Made by a program: the position numbers and the translations under genes. The notes under the pieces were generated by a model, which was given only the letters and a program-made list of their open reading frames with translations, was not told the origin of the DNA and ran no database searches. This document shows, piece after piece, positions 34,394 to 43,411 of a DNA stretch of 64,000 nt. Positions within the stretch are counted from its first letter, which is position 1, and each line of letters opens with the position of its first letter. Source of the stretch: Dactylosporangium sp040605635 (GTDB lineage Bacteria; Actinomycetota; Actinomycetes; Mycobacteriales; Micromonosporaceae); NCBI RefSeq assembly GCF_040605635.1, contig NZ_JBEXDG010000006.1:62001-126000 (forward strand), read 5' to 3'.

Positions 34394-35317
34394 CTAGCCG
34401 GACCGGCGCATGTGCAGGCGGACCGTGGTGCCGGCCGGCCCGGTGCGCATCTCCAGCAGGTCGCAGATCTGCCGGGCGATCCACAGGCCGTGCCCGCGCT
34501 CGGAGTGCGGGTCGGAGCGCAGGAATCCCAGGAAGTTGCCGGTGGCGGTGCCGGTGTCGGTGATCTCGCAGATGACCCGGCGGTCGGTCGCCCACATGCG
34601 GGCCTCGCCGCTGCCCCCGCCGTGGCGCAGGACGTTGGTGGCGATCTCGTTGACGGCGAGGACGAAGTCGTCGATCCGGACCTCGGCGACGCCGAGCCGC
34701 AGGGCATGATCGGCGACGAACTGCCGCACCGGCGCGAGGTCGGGATGGATGGGGATCCACTCGACGCCGCCGGTCGGGTACGGCGCGAGCGGCGTGTTCC
34801 GGGACGCGTAGTACGACGCGGGATCGGTGAAGTCGGCGCTGAGCTCGCTGGCGGTGCCGACGGCGAGCCGGGGGTGGGTGCGCCGGGCGTCCTCGAGGAT
34901 GGCGCCGGCGAGGGTGCTGCTGTCGTAGCCGCACATGACCCACGCTCGGGAGTCGGCGAGCGCGACGTTGACGATCGACTCGTACCGGCCCCACTCGGAC
35001 GTCTCGAGGTCGTCGCGGCCGGCCCAGACGGGCTCGCCGATGACCCGCAGGAAGGCGCTGTCGCCGGCGAGGGCGTCGATGCGGCGGTGGTGCGCGTCGA
35101 GGGTGCGTCCGGGGGAGTCGAACCAGCCGGCCGGCTCGAGGAAGGTGACCTGGTCCGCGGCCCCGTTGAGCCGCTCGCGCAGGAGGTGGGTGTTGCCGGT
35201 GGAGGTGACGGCGAGGACGGTGTCGCCGCGGTGCACGCCCTCGATGATGAACGGCACGGCCGCCGCGAGGAACTGCTCAGGCGAGTCGAACAGCAACGCC
35301 TGGTGGATCAGGGTCAT
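34394..35317 (-). CDS. MEDS-domain anti-sigma/histidine-kinase-like ATPase
   Basis: 307 residues. Residues 1-160 form a MEDS domain (LIHQALLFDSPEQFLAAAVP start), a sensory fold found in actinobacterial and archaeal regulators. The C-terminal 130 residues are an RsbW-type HATPase: N-box VLAVNEIATNVLRHG, then EITDTGT and HGLWIARQICD. It lacks the H-box, so it should act as a serine kinase of a STAS antagonist or an anti-sigma factor. The start overlaps the STAS gene as ATGA. Confidence 0.85.
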   Translation of the reverse strand: MTLIHQALLFDSPEQFLAAAVPFIIEGVHRGDTVLAVTSTGNTHLLRERLNGAADQVTFLEPAGWFDSPGRTLDAHHRRIDALAGDSAFLRVIGEPVWAGRDDLETSEWGRYESIVNVALADSRAWVMCGYDSSTLAGAILEDARRTHPRLAVGTASELSADFTDPASYYASRNTPLAPYPTGGVEWIPIHPDLAPVRQFVADHALRLGVAEVRIDDFVLAVNEIATNVLRHGGGSGEARMWATDRRVICEITDTGTATGNFLGFLRSDPHSERGHGLWIARQICDLLEMRTGPAGTTVRLHMRRSG

Positions 35318-36201
35318 GTCGCCGGCACCCCCGCGTCCCCGATGATCAGGCCCGGCGTGGGGTCCCAGCCGGCGATCCGCAGCACGTTGTGCGGGGTCGA
35401 GGCCAGGTGGCGGACGTGCAGCGCGCGGTCCGGCGGGAGCGCCTCAGCGGCGCGGACCAGGGTGCGGATGCCGGCGACGTCGATGAAGCGCAGCTCGGCG
35501 AGGTCGATCACGACGATCGGCTCGGGCCAACCGGCGGTGTGGGTGAGCGCCTCGCCGAAGGGCCCGGCGGTCGACTCGTCGACGGTGCCCGCGATGCGCA
35601 GGCCGCGGGGCGAGAAGCTGGGCACGATGCGCAGGCGGCGGTCGTCGTGCAGCGGGTCGATCCGCACCACGGCCGGGTGCAGGGCCACCAGGCCGGAGAA
35701 GTCGGCCTTGTCGAAGAGGCGCTCGTCGTACTGGCAGATCGCCGCGAGATCGCCGGAGCCGGTGACGGTGGACGCGACCTCCGACTCGTATTCGTGCAGC
35801 CGGACCGTGTCGGGCAGGGTGCGCAGCGCCCAGCTCATCTCGCCGGTGAGGCGCAGGCCCTGGAAGCCGGCGGCGCGGGCGTCGCGGACCGCGTCCCTGA
35901 TGCCGCCGACGACGACGCCGGGGTCGAAGTGGTCGTCGGCCGTCGGGCGGATCTCCAGCTGACCGCGGGCGACCGCGAGGGCGCCGTCGACACCGCGCGG
36001 GTCGAGCCACGCGTCGATGGCGCCGGGTGCGGTCCGGTCGGAGAAGTAGAGGACCCGCTCACCGCGGACGAGGCCGTCGGCGATGTAGGCGGACACCACC
36101 TCGCGCTGCTCGAGATCGCTCGCGAACGGCAGGCACAGGTGATCGCCCAGGCCGACGTGCCCGGTGTGCTTGGTGGAGACGCTGTCGTCGATGTCCCTCA
36201 A
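35314..36201 (-). CDS. MEDS-STAS anti-sigma-factor antagonist
   Basis: 295 residues from TTG 36201 (poor start; the 5' flank is next to an assembly gap). The N-terminal MEDS domain begins GLGDHLCLPFASD. The C-terminal STAS domain has the strand IVVIDLAELRFIDVAGIRT, with a Ser/Ala-type position where SpoIIAA is phosphorylated; here the residue after Asp-Val is Ala, so phosphorylation at the usual site is doubtful. It overlaps the HATPase gene by 4 bp, giving a two-protein partner-switching unit whose two members share the same sensory fold. Confidence 0.82.
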   Translation of the reverse strand: MRDIDDSVSTKHTGHVGLGDHLCLPFASDLEQREVVSAYIADGLVRGERVLYFSDRTAPGAIDAWLDPRGVDGALAVARGQLEIRPTADDHFDPGVVVGGIRDAVRDARAAGFQGLRLTGEMSWALRTLPDTVRLHEYESEVASTVTGSGDLAAICQYDERLFDKADFSGLVALHPAVVRIDPLHDDRRLRIVPSFSPRGLRIAGTVDESTAGPFGEALTHTAGWPEPIVVIDLAELRFIDVAGIRTLVRAAEALPPDRALHVRHLASTPHNVLRIAGWDPTPGLIIGDAGVPAT

Positions 36202-36202
36202 C

Positions 36203-36480
36203 TTACCCAGACGCCGCGGAAATGATGTTTCGCAGACCCCTAGGNNNNNNNNNNNNNNNNNNNNNNNNNNNNNNNNNNNNNNNNNNNNNNNNNNNNNNNN
36301 NNNNNNNNNNNNNNNNNNNNNNNNNNNNNNNNNNNNNNNNNCGGGACGGATGCAGCAGGTGGAGCAGACCTTCGGGGTGGGCAGGGTGAAGGCCAGGCAG
36401 CAGGTGCGGCGCTTGATGTCCAGGCCGCCCCCCTCCCGTTACCCAGACGCCGCGGAAATGATGTTTCGCAGACCCCTAGG
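36203..36480. repeat. Assembly gap with duplicated flanks
   Basis: 97 Ns fill 36245-36341. The 42 bases at 36203-36244 recur exactly at 36439-36480, and the 96 bases at 36343-36438 recur at 36479-36574. The repeated piece is the 3' end of the FhuF-like gene and its flank. The simplest reading is two overlapping contig ends that were not merged. Confidence 0.9.
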
Positions 36481-37264
36481 GACGGATGCAGCAGGTGGAG
36501 CAGACCTTCGGGGTGGGCAGGGTGAAGGCCAGGCAGCAGGTGCGGCGCTTGATGTCCAGGCCGCCCCCCTCCCGCTCGCTGAGGTCGACGAGGTCGTCGG
36601 CGCCGAGCGCGGACAGCACGCGGTGCGCGGTGGACAGGACCGTGGGGGCAGGCGCGACATAGCCGCGGGAGATCGCGTAGGCGACGCCGGAGGCGACCGA
36701 GCCCCAGAGCGTCCGCCTGCCGAGCCGCGCCTGCTTGCGCACCTCGTCGAGCATCGGGTCCAGGTGCGCGTCGACGAGCGAGCGCCGCATGACGCCCAGC
36801 AGCTCGTCCTCGTCCTCGACGATGAGCAGCCCGTGGGTCTCGGTGGCGACGATCGGGTCGGTCGCGAGGACGGCGGTGACCGGGCGGCGCAGTGCGAGGG
36901 TCAGGAAGGGCTGCCGGTCGGAGAACCGGACCAGCACGTGGTCCGGGGTCATCAGCGGCACCCGCCGGGAGCCGGTGAAGCCGATCACCGCGGGCAGCGC
37001 GAGCCAGTACGAGTAGCACTTCCAGGCCAGGGCGGCGGCCGCGTGCGGCTGGGCGTCCCAGCGCGTGGCGGCGGCGGCGAGCCACTCGCGGACCCCGCCG
37101 GGGGTCAGCATCTCCCCGGCGCTACGCCAGCCGGGGGTGTGGGTGAGCAGCCCGGTCGACAGCCCCTGGAGTGATTCTTTTCCGTGCCTGAGCCCCATCT
37201 GGGCCAGGGTGGCCACGACCGGCGCGAGGGGATCGACAGCGGTCGGGCTGATCAAGGCGGTCAC
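36476..37264 (-). CDS. FhuF-like (2Fe-2S) iron-siderophore reductase
   Basis: 262 residues from GTG 37264. The C-terminus ends with RRTCCLAFTLP then CSTCCIRP, the C-C-x10-C-x2-C group that holds the [2Fe-2S] cluster in FhuF. The N-terminal part is divergent, as is usual. FhuF reduces ferric siderophores after import. An IdeR/DtxR-like box lies about 135 bp upstream. The last codons are duplicated across the assembly gap. Confidence 0.82.
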   Translation of the reverse strand: MTALISPTAVDPLAPVVATLAQMGLRHGKESLQGLSTGLLTHTPGWRSAGEMLTPGGVREWLAAAATRWDAQPHAAAALAWKCYSYWLALPAVIGFTGSRRVPLMTPDHVLVRFSDRQPFLTLALRRPVTAVLATDPIVATETHGLLIVEDEDELLGVMRRSLVDAHLDPMLDEVRKQARLGRRTLWGSVASGVAYAISRGYVAPAPTVLSTAHRVLSALGADDLVDLSEREGGGLDIKRRTCCLAFTLPTPKVCSTCCIRP

Positions 37265-37611
37265 GTTGGGTCGCCGATCGAGCAGGGGAACACGCTGCGG
37301 TGACGCCGCGGAGCGGCGCTCGCCGACTGCGTGTGTGCGGTGCTCACCACCGGTGTGTACCCCCAGACGTGCATGCCAAGCGCTCACGATACAGCGATTA
37401 GGTAAGCCTAACCACTCTCTGATTGTCCGACATTCGATGTCACTTTGTGTGACTTCACGGAAGCGTGTTGCTGATCTGAGAACGTTGATCAACGCCGATG
37501 AGGTGGTGTTGTCAACCCTTTTGTCGGCAAATTGTCCGCTTGACCTGTTCGGCCGGTGACCCACGGGACACTGATCGGGCAGGGGCCGTCTCCCTGCGGG
37601 CTGGGCCGGAC
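37265..37611. other. Divergent intergenic region, fhuF-like / XRE regulator
   Basis: 347 bp separating the two divergent genes. Apart from the iron box at 37398-37413, it is AT-richer than flanking coding DNA and holds no supportable ORF. Confidence 0.5.
37398..37413 (-). promoter_or_regulatory. Iron box (IdeR/DtxR-type) upstream of the FhuF gene
   Basis: TTAGGTAAGCCTAACC contains the inverted repeat TTAGG-N4-CCTAA and matches most of the recalled actinobacterial iron-box consensus (TTAGGTTAGGCTAACCTAA). Position upstream of a siderophore reductase supports Fe-dependent repression. Confidence 0.6.
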
Positions 37612-38634
37612 ATGACAACGAGCGACTCTCCCGTGCAGCGGGCGTCAGAGGCGTTCGTCGCGGAGTTCGCGCGGTGGCGCCTCGACCGTGGCATGTCGAA
37701 GAAGCAGCTGGCCGCGGCGATGGGGTTCGACGCCTCCTACGTGAGCCACGTCGAGGCCCGCCGTCACCGTCCCACCGAGGACTTCGCCCGGCGCGCCGAG
37801 TCGATCCTGCAGAGCGGTGGGGTCATCTGGCAGCGGTACAAGGAATACGACGAGCTGCGCGCGACCGCCCGGAGCCGGGTCGGGCCGCCCGGGCGTGACC
37901 CGCCGGTGCCCGATCAGTGGCTGCCGCCGGGCACGGGGCTGGTCGTGGAGCGGGAGACCGCCCGGCTGTCCTATGTCGACGGCAAATACCGGTGCACGGT
38001 CCGCCGTGCGCTCTACAACGCCGGCACCGAGCCGGTCACGCGCTACCTGGTGCGGATCTCCGTGGACCGCTATCCGGACGATCCCGCGCGCTCCAACCGC
38101 CATCACCATGACCATCCTTTGTCATTGGACGAATTGCGGCTGGTCGCGTCGTGCGCCGGGGAGCCGATGGAATGGCGGGCGAAGACCGACCGCGACACCT
38201 TCAAGGAGTTGTGGCTGCTCTTCGAGAACTCCCAGGGGCGCTTCCCGTTGTATCCGGGTCAGCGGACCACCATCGCCTATTCCTGGCACATCGGCATCGA
38301 CAAGTGGGGGCACTGGTTCGAAAGGGCCATCAGGCTGCCCACCCGCCAGCTGACCGTGGAGGTGGACTTCCCGGCGCACATGCGTCCGGTCGTCTGGGGT
38401 GTCCAGACGTCGCTCACCGCGGAAGAGGTCCCGTTGCGGACCCCGATCACGCAGGAGCTCGGGCCGGGCGACCGGGCGACGTTCTCGTGGCACACCGAGT
38501 CGGCGACCCTGCACGACTTCTACCGTCTGGAATGGCGCTTCAGAGGGATCAGGCCGGAAGGGGCGGTCGAGGAGCCGGACGGCTGGGACGACGCCGCCGA
38601 CAGAATGAGGACGGGACCGGCCGACCATTCGTGA
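37612..38634 (+). CDS. XRE-family regulator with long beta-rich C-terminal domain
   Basis: 340 residues from ATG 37612. Residues about 15-75 hold an HTH_31-type motif (RWRLDRGMSKKQLAAAMGFD, SYVSHVEARRHRP). The remaining 260 residues form a predicted beta-rich domain with aromatic patches (YRCTVRRALYNAG, WHIGIDKWGHWFERAI), a build seen in actinobacterial XRE proteins with no known ligand. It may regulate itself or the divergent FhuF gene, but no evidence is visible beyond position. Confidence 0.85.
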   Translation: MTTSDSPVQRASEAFVAEFARWRLDRGMSKKQLAAAMGFDASYVSHVEARRHRPTEDFARRAESILQSGGVIWQRYKEYDELRATARSRVGPPGRDPPVPDQWLPPGTGLVVERETARLSYVDGKYRCTVRRALYNAGTEPVTRYLVRISVDRYPDDPARSNRHHHDHPLSLDELRLVASCAGEPMEWRAKTDRDTFKELWLLFENSQGRFPLYPGQRTTIAYSWHIGIDKWGHWFERAIRLPTRQLTVEVDFPAHMRPVVWGVQTSLTAEEVPLRTPITQELGPGDRATFSWHTESATLHDFYRLEWRFRGIRPEGAVEEPDGWDDAADRMRTGPADHS

Positions 38635-38709
38635 AACCTGCGGGTGACGTGATGTTCAGAATCGCGACGTTAGGATGACCCCCGTCCCGGTTCTCGAAGA
38701 GGAGTCGCC

Positions 38710-39399
38710 TTGGCGCTCGCGATCAGGTCGGATCCCGTCGTGCTTTTCGACCTCGACGGCACATTGATCGACAGTGAGCCGATCTGGGGTGCGGCGAATC
38801 GCGGACTCGCGCGTTCCCGGCGGATGGATGTCACCGAGGAGCTGCTGATCAGCCTCAGCGGGCTGGATTCGACGCTGGCGATGCGGCACATCCACGAGCA
38901 GCTGGGCTGGGTCGACCATGACATCGAGCGGGATGTGGCGTTCGTCCAGAGAGAGGTCCGCAAGGCCTACACCCTGGGCGTGCACTGGCTGCCGGGGGCC
39001 CGGCGGCTGCTCGCCGAGGTGCGCCGCGAAGGGTTCCGGGTCGGGCTGGTCACGTCGACCTATCGCGAGCTCGTCCAGATCGTGATCGACGAGGTCGGTG
39101 CGGACGCCTTCGACGTCGTCGTGTGCGGCGACGACGGGCATGCGCCGAAGCCGGATCCCGCGCCGTACCGCAGCGCGATCCGCCAGTTGGGGGTCACCCC
39201 GTCGGCCTGCGTCGCGGTCGAGGACTCGCCGCGCGGCGTCGCCAGCGCCGAGGCGGCGGGCTGCCGGGTGCTGAGGGTCTGCGGGGTGGTGCACGGCGAC
39301 CTGGGGCGGACCCGCACCCAGGTGCGCTCGCTCACCGAGGTCGGCGCCGAAGACCTCCGCCTCCTGCTGCCGGTCGCCGCCCAGGTCGCGGTGGGCTAG
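38710..39399 (+). CDS. HAD-superfamily hydrolase (beta-phosphoglucomutase-like)
   Basis: 229 residues from TTG 38710 with GAGGAG eight bases upstream. Motif I FDLDGTLIDSEP, motif II LVTST, motif III and IV GDDGHAPKPDP and VEDSPRGVASAE are intact. It is a cytosolic phosphatase or mutase of subfamily I; the helical cap suggests sugar-phosphate-size substrates. Substrate unknown. Confidence 0.88.
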   Translation: MALAIRSDPVVLFDLDGTLIDSEPIWGAANRGLARSRRMDVTEELLISLSGLDSTLAMRHIHEQLGWVDHDIERDVAFVQREVRKAYTLGVHWLPGARRLLAEVRREGFRVGLVTSTYRELVQIVIDEVGADAFDVVVCGDDGHAPKPDPAPYRSAIRQLGVTPSACVAVEDSPRGVASAEAAGCRVLRVCGVVHGDLGRTRTQVRSLTEVGAEDLRLLLPVAAQVAVG

Positions 39400-39451
39400 C
39401 CAGCACTGGCGGCACCACCGCGGACCCGGGCCCTCGGAGCAACGCCCCCCG

Positions 39452-40042
39452 CTACGCCACGAAGATCGCCGGGCTGCCTGCCTCGACATGGTCCAGGCAG
39501 AGCACGCCGTTGAGGTGGTCGATCTCGTGCAGCACGTCGCGGGCCAGCCGGCCCTGGTCGAACGTCGCGACGGCCGGCTCGCCGGTGATCGTCCGGTAGC
39601 GGACGACCGCGGTGCGGGGGCGGCGCAGCACGCAGCGGAAGTCGAAGAAACTCAGGCAGCCCTCGCTGGTCTCCTCCCAGTCCTGCCGGTCGGCCGGCTC
39701 GACCGTGACCACCTGAGGGTTCACCAGCACCAGCTGCGGTGTCCCGGCGGCGCGGAAGACCGCCATCGAGCGCGGCTCGCCGACCTGCGGCGCCGCCAGG
39801 CCCATCGCGCCGGTGGTGAACTCGTGCTCCCGCTCCACCGCGTCGGCCACGCTCGTCAGCCGGTCGAGGATCCGCAGCGCCTCATCGCGATCGCCGGGAA
39901 AGCTGAAGGGCCTGGTGCCGGACGTGAGGATCGGGCTGCCGAGCTGGACGATGCCCAGTGCCGCCATCACCTCGCTGGCTCTGCGCCGGCCGGGGCGCAG
40001 GCTGTCCGTCGTGTCACGGCCGGAGGCCACGTCGCTGGTCAT
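39452..40042 (-). CDS. def: Peptide deformylase
   Basis: 196 residues from ATG 40042. All three metal motifs are present: GAMGLAAPQVG, SEGCLSFFD (Cys ligand) and LHEIDHLNG (two His and Glu). It removes the formyl group from nascent chains. The N-terminal ~60-residue extension and short C-terminus differ from the usual housekeeping enzyme, so this may be a second, context-specific copy such as resistance-type deformylases beside XRE genes. A decayed XRE-like frame lies upstream. Confidence 0.9.
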   Translation of the reverse strand: MTSDVASGRDTTDSLRPGRRRASEVMAALGIVQLGSPILTSGTRPFSFPGDRDEALRILDRLTSVADAVEREHEFTTGAMGLAAPQVGEPRSMAVFRAAGTPQLVLVNPQVVTVEPADRQDWEETSEGCLSFFDFRCVLRRPRTAVVRYRTITGEPAVATFDQGRLARDVLHEIDHLNGVLCLDHVEAGSPAIFVA

Positions 40043-40165
40043 TTGCTCGCTCCTATGGTTGCCGAGAGGGCGGGTTGCCGAATCGCCACTCAAAGCGGGA
40101 CCGGTCACCGAACCCCGGAATCCGCGGTTGACCATGATCAAATGGATCGGCCGTCATCCGGTCGT

Positions 40166-40678
40166 TCATCGATCTGCGAACCCATCGGCCCGAGGAGCCC
40201 TCCGGCGGCCGTGGTCTTGCCCCAGACGCGCGGCGGCAGGCGTTGCGGGAAGTCCGCGGCGGCTGGTCGGCAGGCGCGTCCGGCACCGGACCGGCGGATG
40301 GGACCGCTCGGCGTCGTGCGGGAAGGTGCCGACGTGGATCCGGAGCCCGGCAGGAGCGGCGGGCGACGCCCGAAGGGCCGGCGGATCAACCCCGCCGGCC
40401 CTGGGCCGTGCCTTCTGTGCCTTCTGTGCTTTCCGAGGGTCCTCGAGGTCCCCGCCGCCGGGCAGCACGTCGCCGACGAGCCCGCTCGGGGGAGAGACCT
40501 GACCCGTTTCCATCTTCGAGACGAACGTGTGGCTTCGGCCGATGCGCTGCCCCGGCGACTTCCGGGGGAACCCGCCCGGCCGGCGAGGCTTGCGCAGCTC
40601 AGCGTCGAAGGCCACGTGTGCGGCCGTGACGTCGGTGTCCACGCGGTCCGCACCGCGGGGAGCCCGGCTCGCACCCAT
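40166..40678 (-). pseudogene. Decayed XRE-type HTH regulator remnant
   Basis: Part of this minus-strand frame reads like an XRE HTH: FDAELRK, then RIGRSHTFVSKMETGQVSP. The rest is Arg/Pro-rich and lacks the structure expected downstream, and the second helix is damaged (PRRPGGFPRKS). It looks like a relic of a regulator paired with the deformylase gene. Frameshifts were not mapped exactly. Confidence 0.4.
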
Positions 40679-40778
40679 CTACCTAGTGTGAATGACAGTG
40701 AACCGGGTGTGAACCCTTGCAGAGCCGGGCGGGAATATGCGACAGCGCGACGCTCCGGCCGGACGATCGAGAAAAAGG

Positions 40779-41240
40779 CTAGAGCTCGCCCGCGGCGGAG
40801 ATGTAGGCCGACTCGACGTAGACGGTGATCCAGCGCGCCGGGCGGCGGTCGGCGACCAGGTCCAGCGCCGGGTCGAGGTTGAGGGCGCGGTAGGCGCGGC
40901 GCATCGCGTCGTCGTCGAGCACCTTCGCCTTGCCGTTGACGTGCAGGCCGATCGCGCCGCGGGCGAAGTCGACGAAGAGGAGACCGACCCGCGGGTCGCG
41001 CTCGATGTCGGTGATCGCCTCGGACAGGCTCGCGTCGTCGAACTCCGGCCACGCGAGCCTGTCCGCGGACAGGATGCGCACGAACCCGGCGCCGCCGGTG
41101 ACGAAGGTGCAGTCGTGCCCGTCGTCCGGCTCGCCCGTCGCGACGAACAGCATCTCCTGGCGCCGGATGAAGTGCTGCATCCGGTCGTCGAGCTCGGTGG
41201 AGACTTCGCGGTTCAGATCGTGATCGGACAGGGTCGGCAC
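40779..41240 (-). CDS. Pyridoxamine 5'-phosphate oxidase-family protein
   Basis: 153 residues from GTG 41240 with GGAGGT upstream. Split-barrel flavin-binding fold with IRRQEMLFVATGEPDDGHDC, GFVRIL and the strand RVGLLFVDF. It is of the FMN-binding PPOX type that often acts on reactive species or unknown substrates. It faces the divergent flavohemoglobin gene, which suggests a shared nitrosative/oxidative stress role. Confidence 0.82.
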   Translation of the reverse strand: MPTLSDHDLNREVSTELDDRMQHFIRRQEMLFVATGEPDDGHDCTFVTGGAGFVRILSADRLAWPEFDDASLSEAITDIERDPRVGLLFVDFARGAIGLHVNGKAKVLDDDAMRRAYRALNLDPALDLVADRRPARWITVYVESAYISAAGEL

Positions 41241-41475
41241 GATGCACCTCCATGGGACGGTCGCCTGTGCCCCAGCCAAACACCGGCCGTGTGCGACGGC
41301 CGGACAGTCAGTGCGACACAGCCGGACGACCCGCCTGTCCAGTGCCCCCTCGCGGCGCGTCGAGTGGAAACAAGCGGCGAACACGAGACGTCGCACATTC
41401 AGTGCGATGCGTGGTCGGCCCTGGTAGCGACGCTGGCTCTCCTACGGCACCTACGTTTGACCGCGAAGGGCACCG

Positions 41476-42588
41476 ATGAGCAATCTGTCGCGATTACTGA
41501 AGGAGAGTTGGACCCTCGTCGAGGAGCAGCAGGACAAGCTCGCCAGCTACTTCTACGCGCGCATGTTCCTCAACAACCCGCAGCTGAGGGACCTCTTCCC
41601 GGTCCAGATGGACGTGCAGCGCTCCCGGCTTCTCGGCGCGATCGTCACCGCCGTGCAGACCGTCGACGACCCCGACACGTTCGCGGAATACCTGCTGTCG
41701 CTCGGCCGGGACCACCGCAAGTTCCACGTCCAGCCCGAACACTACGACGACGTCGGCGAAGCGCTGATGGAGGCCCTGCGCACGTTCGCCGGCGACGAGT
41801 GGACCATCGAGTTCGACCAGGCCTGGCGCGACGCTTACGCGGTGATCGCCGCCAAGATGATCGCCGGCGCCGAGGCCGACTCCACGAACCCGCCCTACTG
41901 GCACGCCGAGGTGCTCTATCACGAGCGCCGCAACCAGGACATCGCCGTCATCACGTGCCGGCCGCTGCAGCCGCTGGAGTACCGCGCGGGGCAGTACATC
42001 AGCGTCGAATGCAAATACCAGCCGCGGCTGTGGCGCGTGTACTCCGCGGCCAACGCCCCCCGCAAGGACGGCTCCATCGACTTCCACGTCCGGGCCGTCG
42101 GCGCCGGCTGGGTGTCCTCGGCGCTGGTCAGGAGGGTCCAGCCGGGCGACATGATCCGGCTCGGCGCGCCGATGGGGTCGATGGTGCTGGACCGCCGCTC
42201 GACCCGTGACATCGTGTGCGTCGCCGGCGGCACCGGCCTCGCCCCGATCAAGGCGCTGATCGAGGAGATGACCCGGGCCAACCGGACCCGCTGGGTGCAC
42301 GTCTTCTTCGGCGCCAGGAACCGCGACGACCTGTACGACCTGGCCTGCCTCAACCGGCTCGCGGCCCGCTACCCGTGGCTCTCGGTGGTGGCCGCCACCG
42401 CCGACGACCCCGAGTTCCCAGGGGAGCGCGGGAAGATCTCCGACGTGGTCGCCCGCTATGGCCCGTGGAACGACCACGACTTCTTCGTCTCCGGCTCGCC
42501 GCAGATGGTGCGTTCGACCCTGCGCACCCTCGCGGAGATGCAGGTCCCCGCAATTCGCATCAAATACGACGCCTTCGGGGACTCGTGA
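41476..42588 (+). CDS. Flavohemoglobin (NO dioxygenase-like)
   Basis: 370 residues. A globin domain (residues 1-135) has the proximal-helix His in SLGRDHRKFHV. A reductase half follows, with the FAD motif RLWRVYSAANAP and NAD-binding CVAGGTGLAP and FFVSGSPQM. Such proteins oxidise nitric oxide to nitrate using O2 and NADH. The globin half is shorter at its end than Hmp of Escherichia coli. ATG 41476. Divergent from the PPOX gene. Confidence 0.92.
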   Translation: MSNLSRLLKESWTLVEEQQDKLASYFYARMFLNNPQLRDLFPVQMDVQRSRLLGAIVTAVQTVDDPDTFAEYLLSLGRDHRKFHVQPEHYDDVGEALMEALRTFAGDEWTIEFDQAWRDAYAVIAAKMIAGAEADSTNPPYWHAEVLYHERRNQDIAVITCRPLQPLEYRAGQYISVECKYQPRLWRVYSAANAPRKDGSIDFHVRAVGAGWVSSALVRRVQPGDMIRLGAPMGSMVLDRRSTRDIVCVAGGTGLAPIKALIEEMTRANRTRWVHVFFGARNRDDLYDLACLNRLAARYPWLSVVAATADDPEFPGERGKISDVVARYGPWNDHDFFVSGSPQMVRSTLRTLAEMQVPAIRIKYDAFGDS

Positions 42589-42645
42589 TATCGGCGGGGG
42601 CGCCGTTCGTGCGGGCGGCGCCCCCGCCGCACTAGAGTTCTGCCC

Positions 42646-43383
42646 GTGATCGACAGGCGGCTCGTGCGCGTCGAGGTCCTGCTGCTGCTCGGCGTGTCGC
42701 TCGGCAGGTCCGCGATCCTGTCCGTCCTGGCGATCATCGACCGGCTCACCTACGTGAAGCCGCTCTCGGAGCAGACCGCCACCCTCAACCCGTCGATCAC
42801 CCCCGACCGGCCCTGGCTCGATCTGGCGTATCAGCTGGTCTACACCGGTCTGGGCTTCGTCGCTCCATTGCTCGCGGTGTACCTGCTGCGCCGCGACCAC
42901 CCGACCTGGCGCCTCGACGTGCGGCCGCCTTCCGACCTGGGCTATGGCGCCGGTCTGGCCGCGCTGATCGGCCTGCCGGGGCTCGCACTCGTCTGGGCCG
43001 CCAAAGAACTGGGCATCAGCGCGCAGATCGTGCCCGAGGCGCTCGGCACCCACTGGTGGTCGGTGCCGGTGCTGCTCCTTGCCGCACTGCAGAACGGCGT
43101 CCTCGAAGAGATCATCATGATCGCCTACCTCCTGACCCGCCTGCGGGACCTGGGGTGGAGCCCGTGGGTGGCGATCGTGACCAGCGCGGCGATCCGCGGG
43201 TCGTACCACCTCTACCAGGGCTTCGGCGGGTTCATCGGCAACTTCGTGATGGGCCTGGTCTTCGGCTGGTTCTATCAGCGGACGAAGCGGGTCATGCCGC
43301 TCATCGTCGCCCACACGATCCTGGACATCGTCTCCTTCGTGGGGTACGCGCTGCTCAAGGATCATTTGGCGTTCCTGAGATAG
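42646..43383 (+). CDS. CPBP-family intramembrane metalloprotease
   Basis: 245 residues from GTG 42646, about seven membrane helices. The CAAX-protease signature is intact: VLEEIIMIAYLLTRL (Glu-Glu-x3-x..R), the RGSYHLYQG helix with His, and AHTILDI with a second metal-binding His. It may cleave small peptides within the membrane or give bacteriocin immunity. It overlaps nothing; the S8 protease gene starts 28 bp downstream and may be co-transcribed. Confidence 0.88.
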   Translation: MIDRRLVRVEVLLLLGVSLGRSAILSVLAIIDRLTYVKPLSEQTATLNPSITPDRPWLDLAYQLVYTGLGFVAPLLAVYLLRRDHPTWRLDVRPPSDLGYGAGLAALIGLPGLALVWAAKELGISAQIVPEALGTHWWSVPVLLLAALQNGVLEEIIMIAYLLTRLRDLGWSPWVAIVTSAAIRGSYHLYQGFGGFIGNFVMGLVFGWFYQRTKRVMPLIVAHTILDIVSFVGYALLKDHLAFLR

Positions 43384-43411
43384 GGCAAATCGCCACAATT
43401 AGTCTGGCTGT

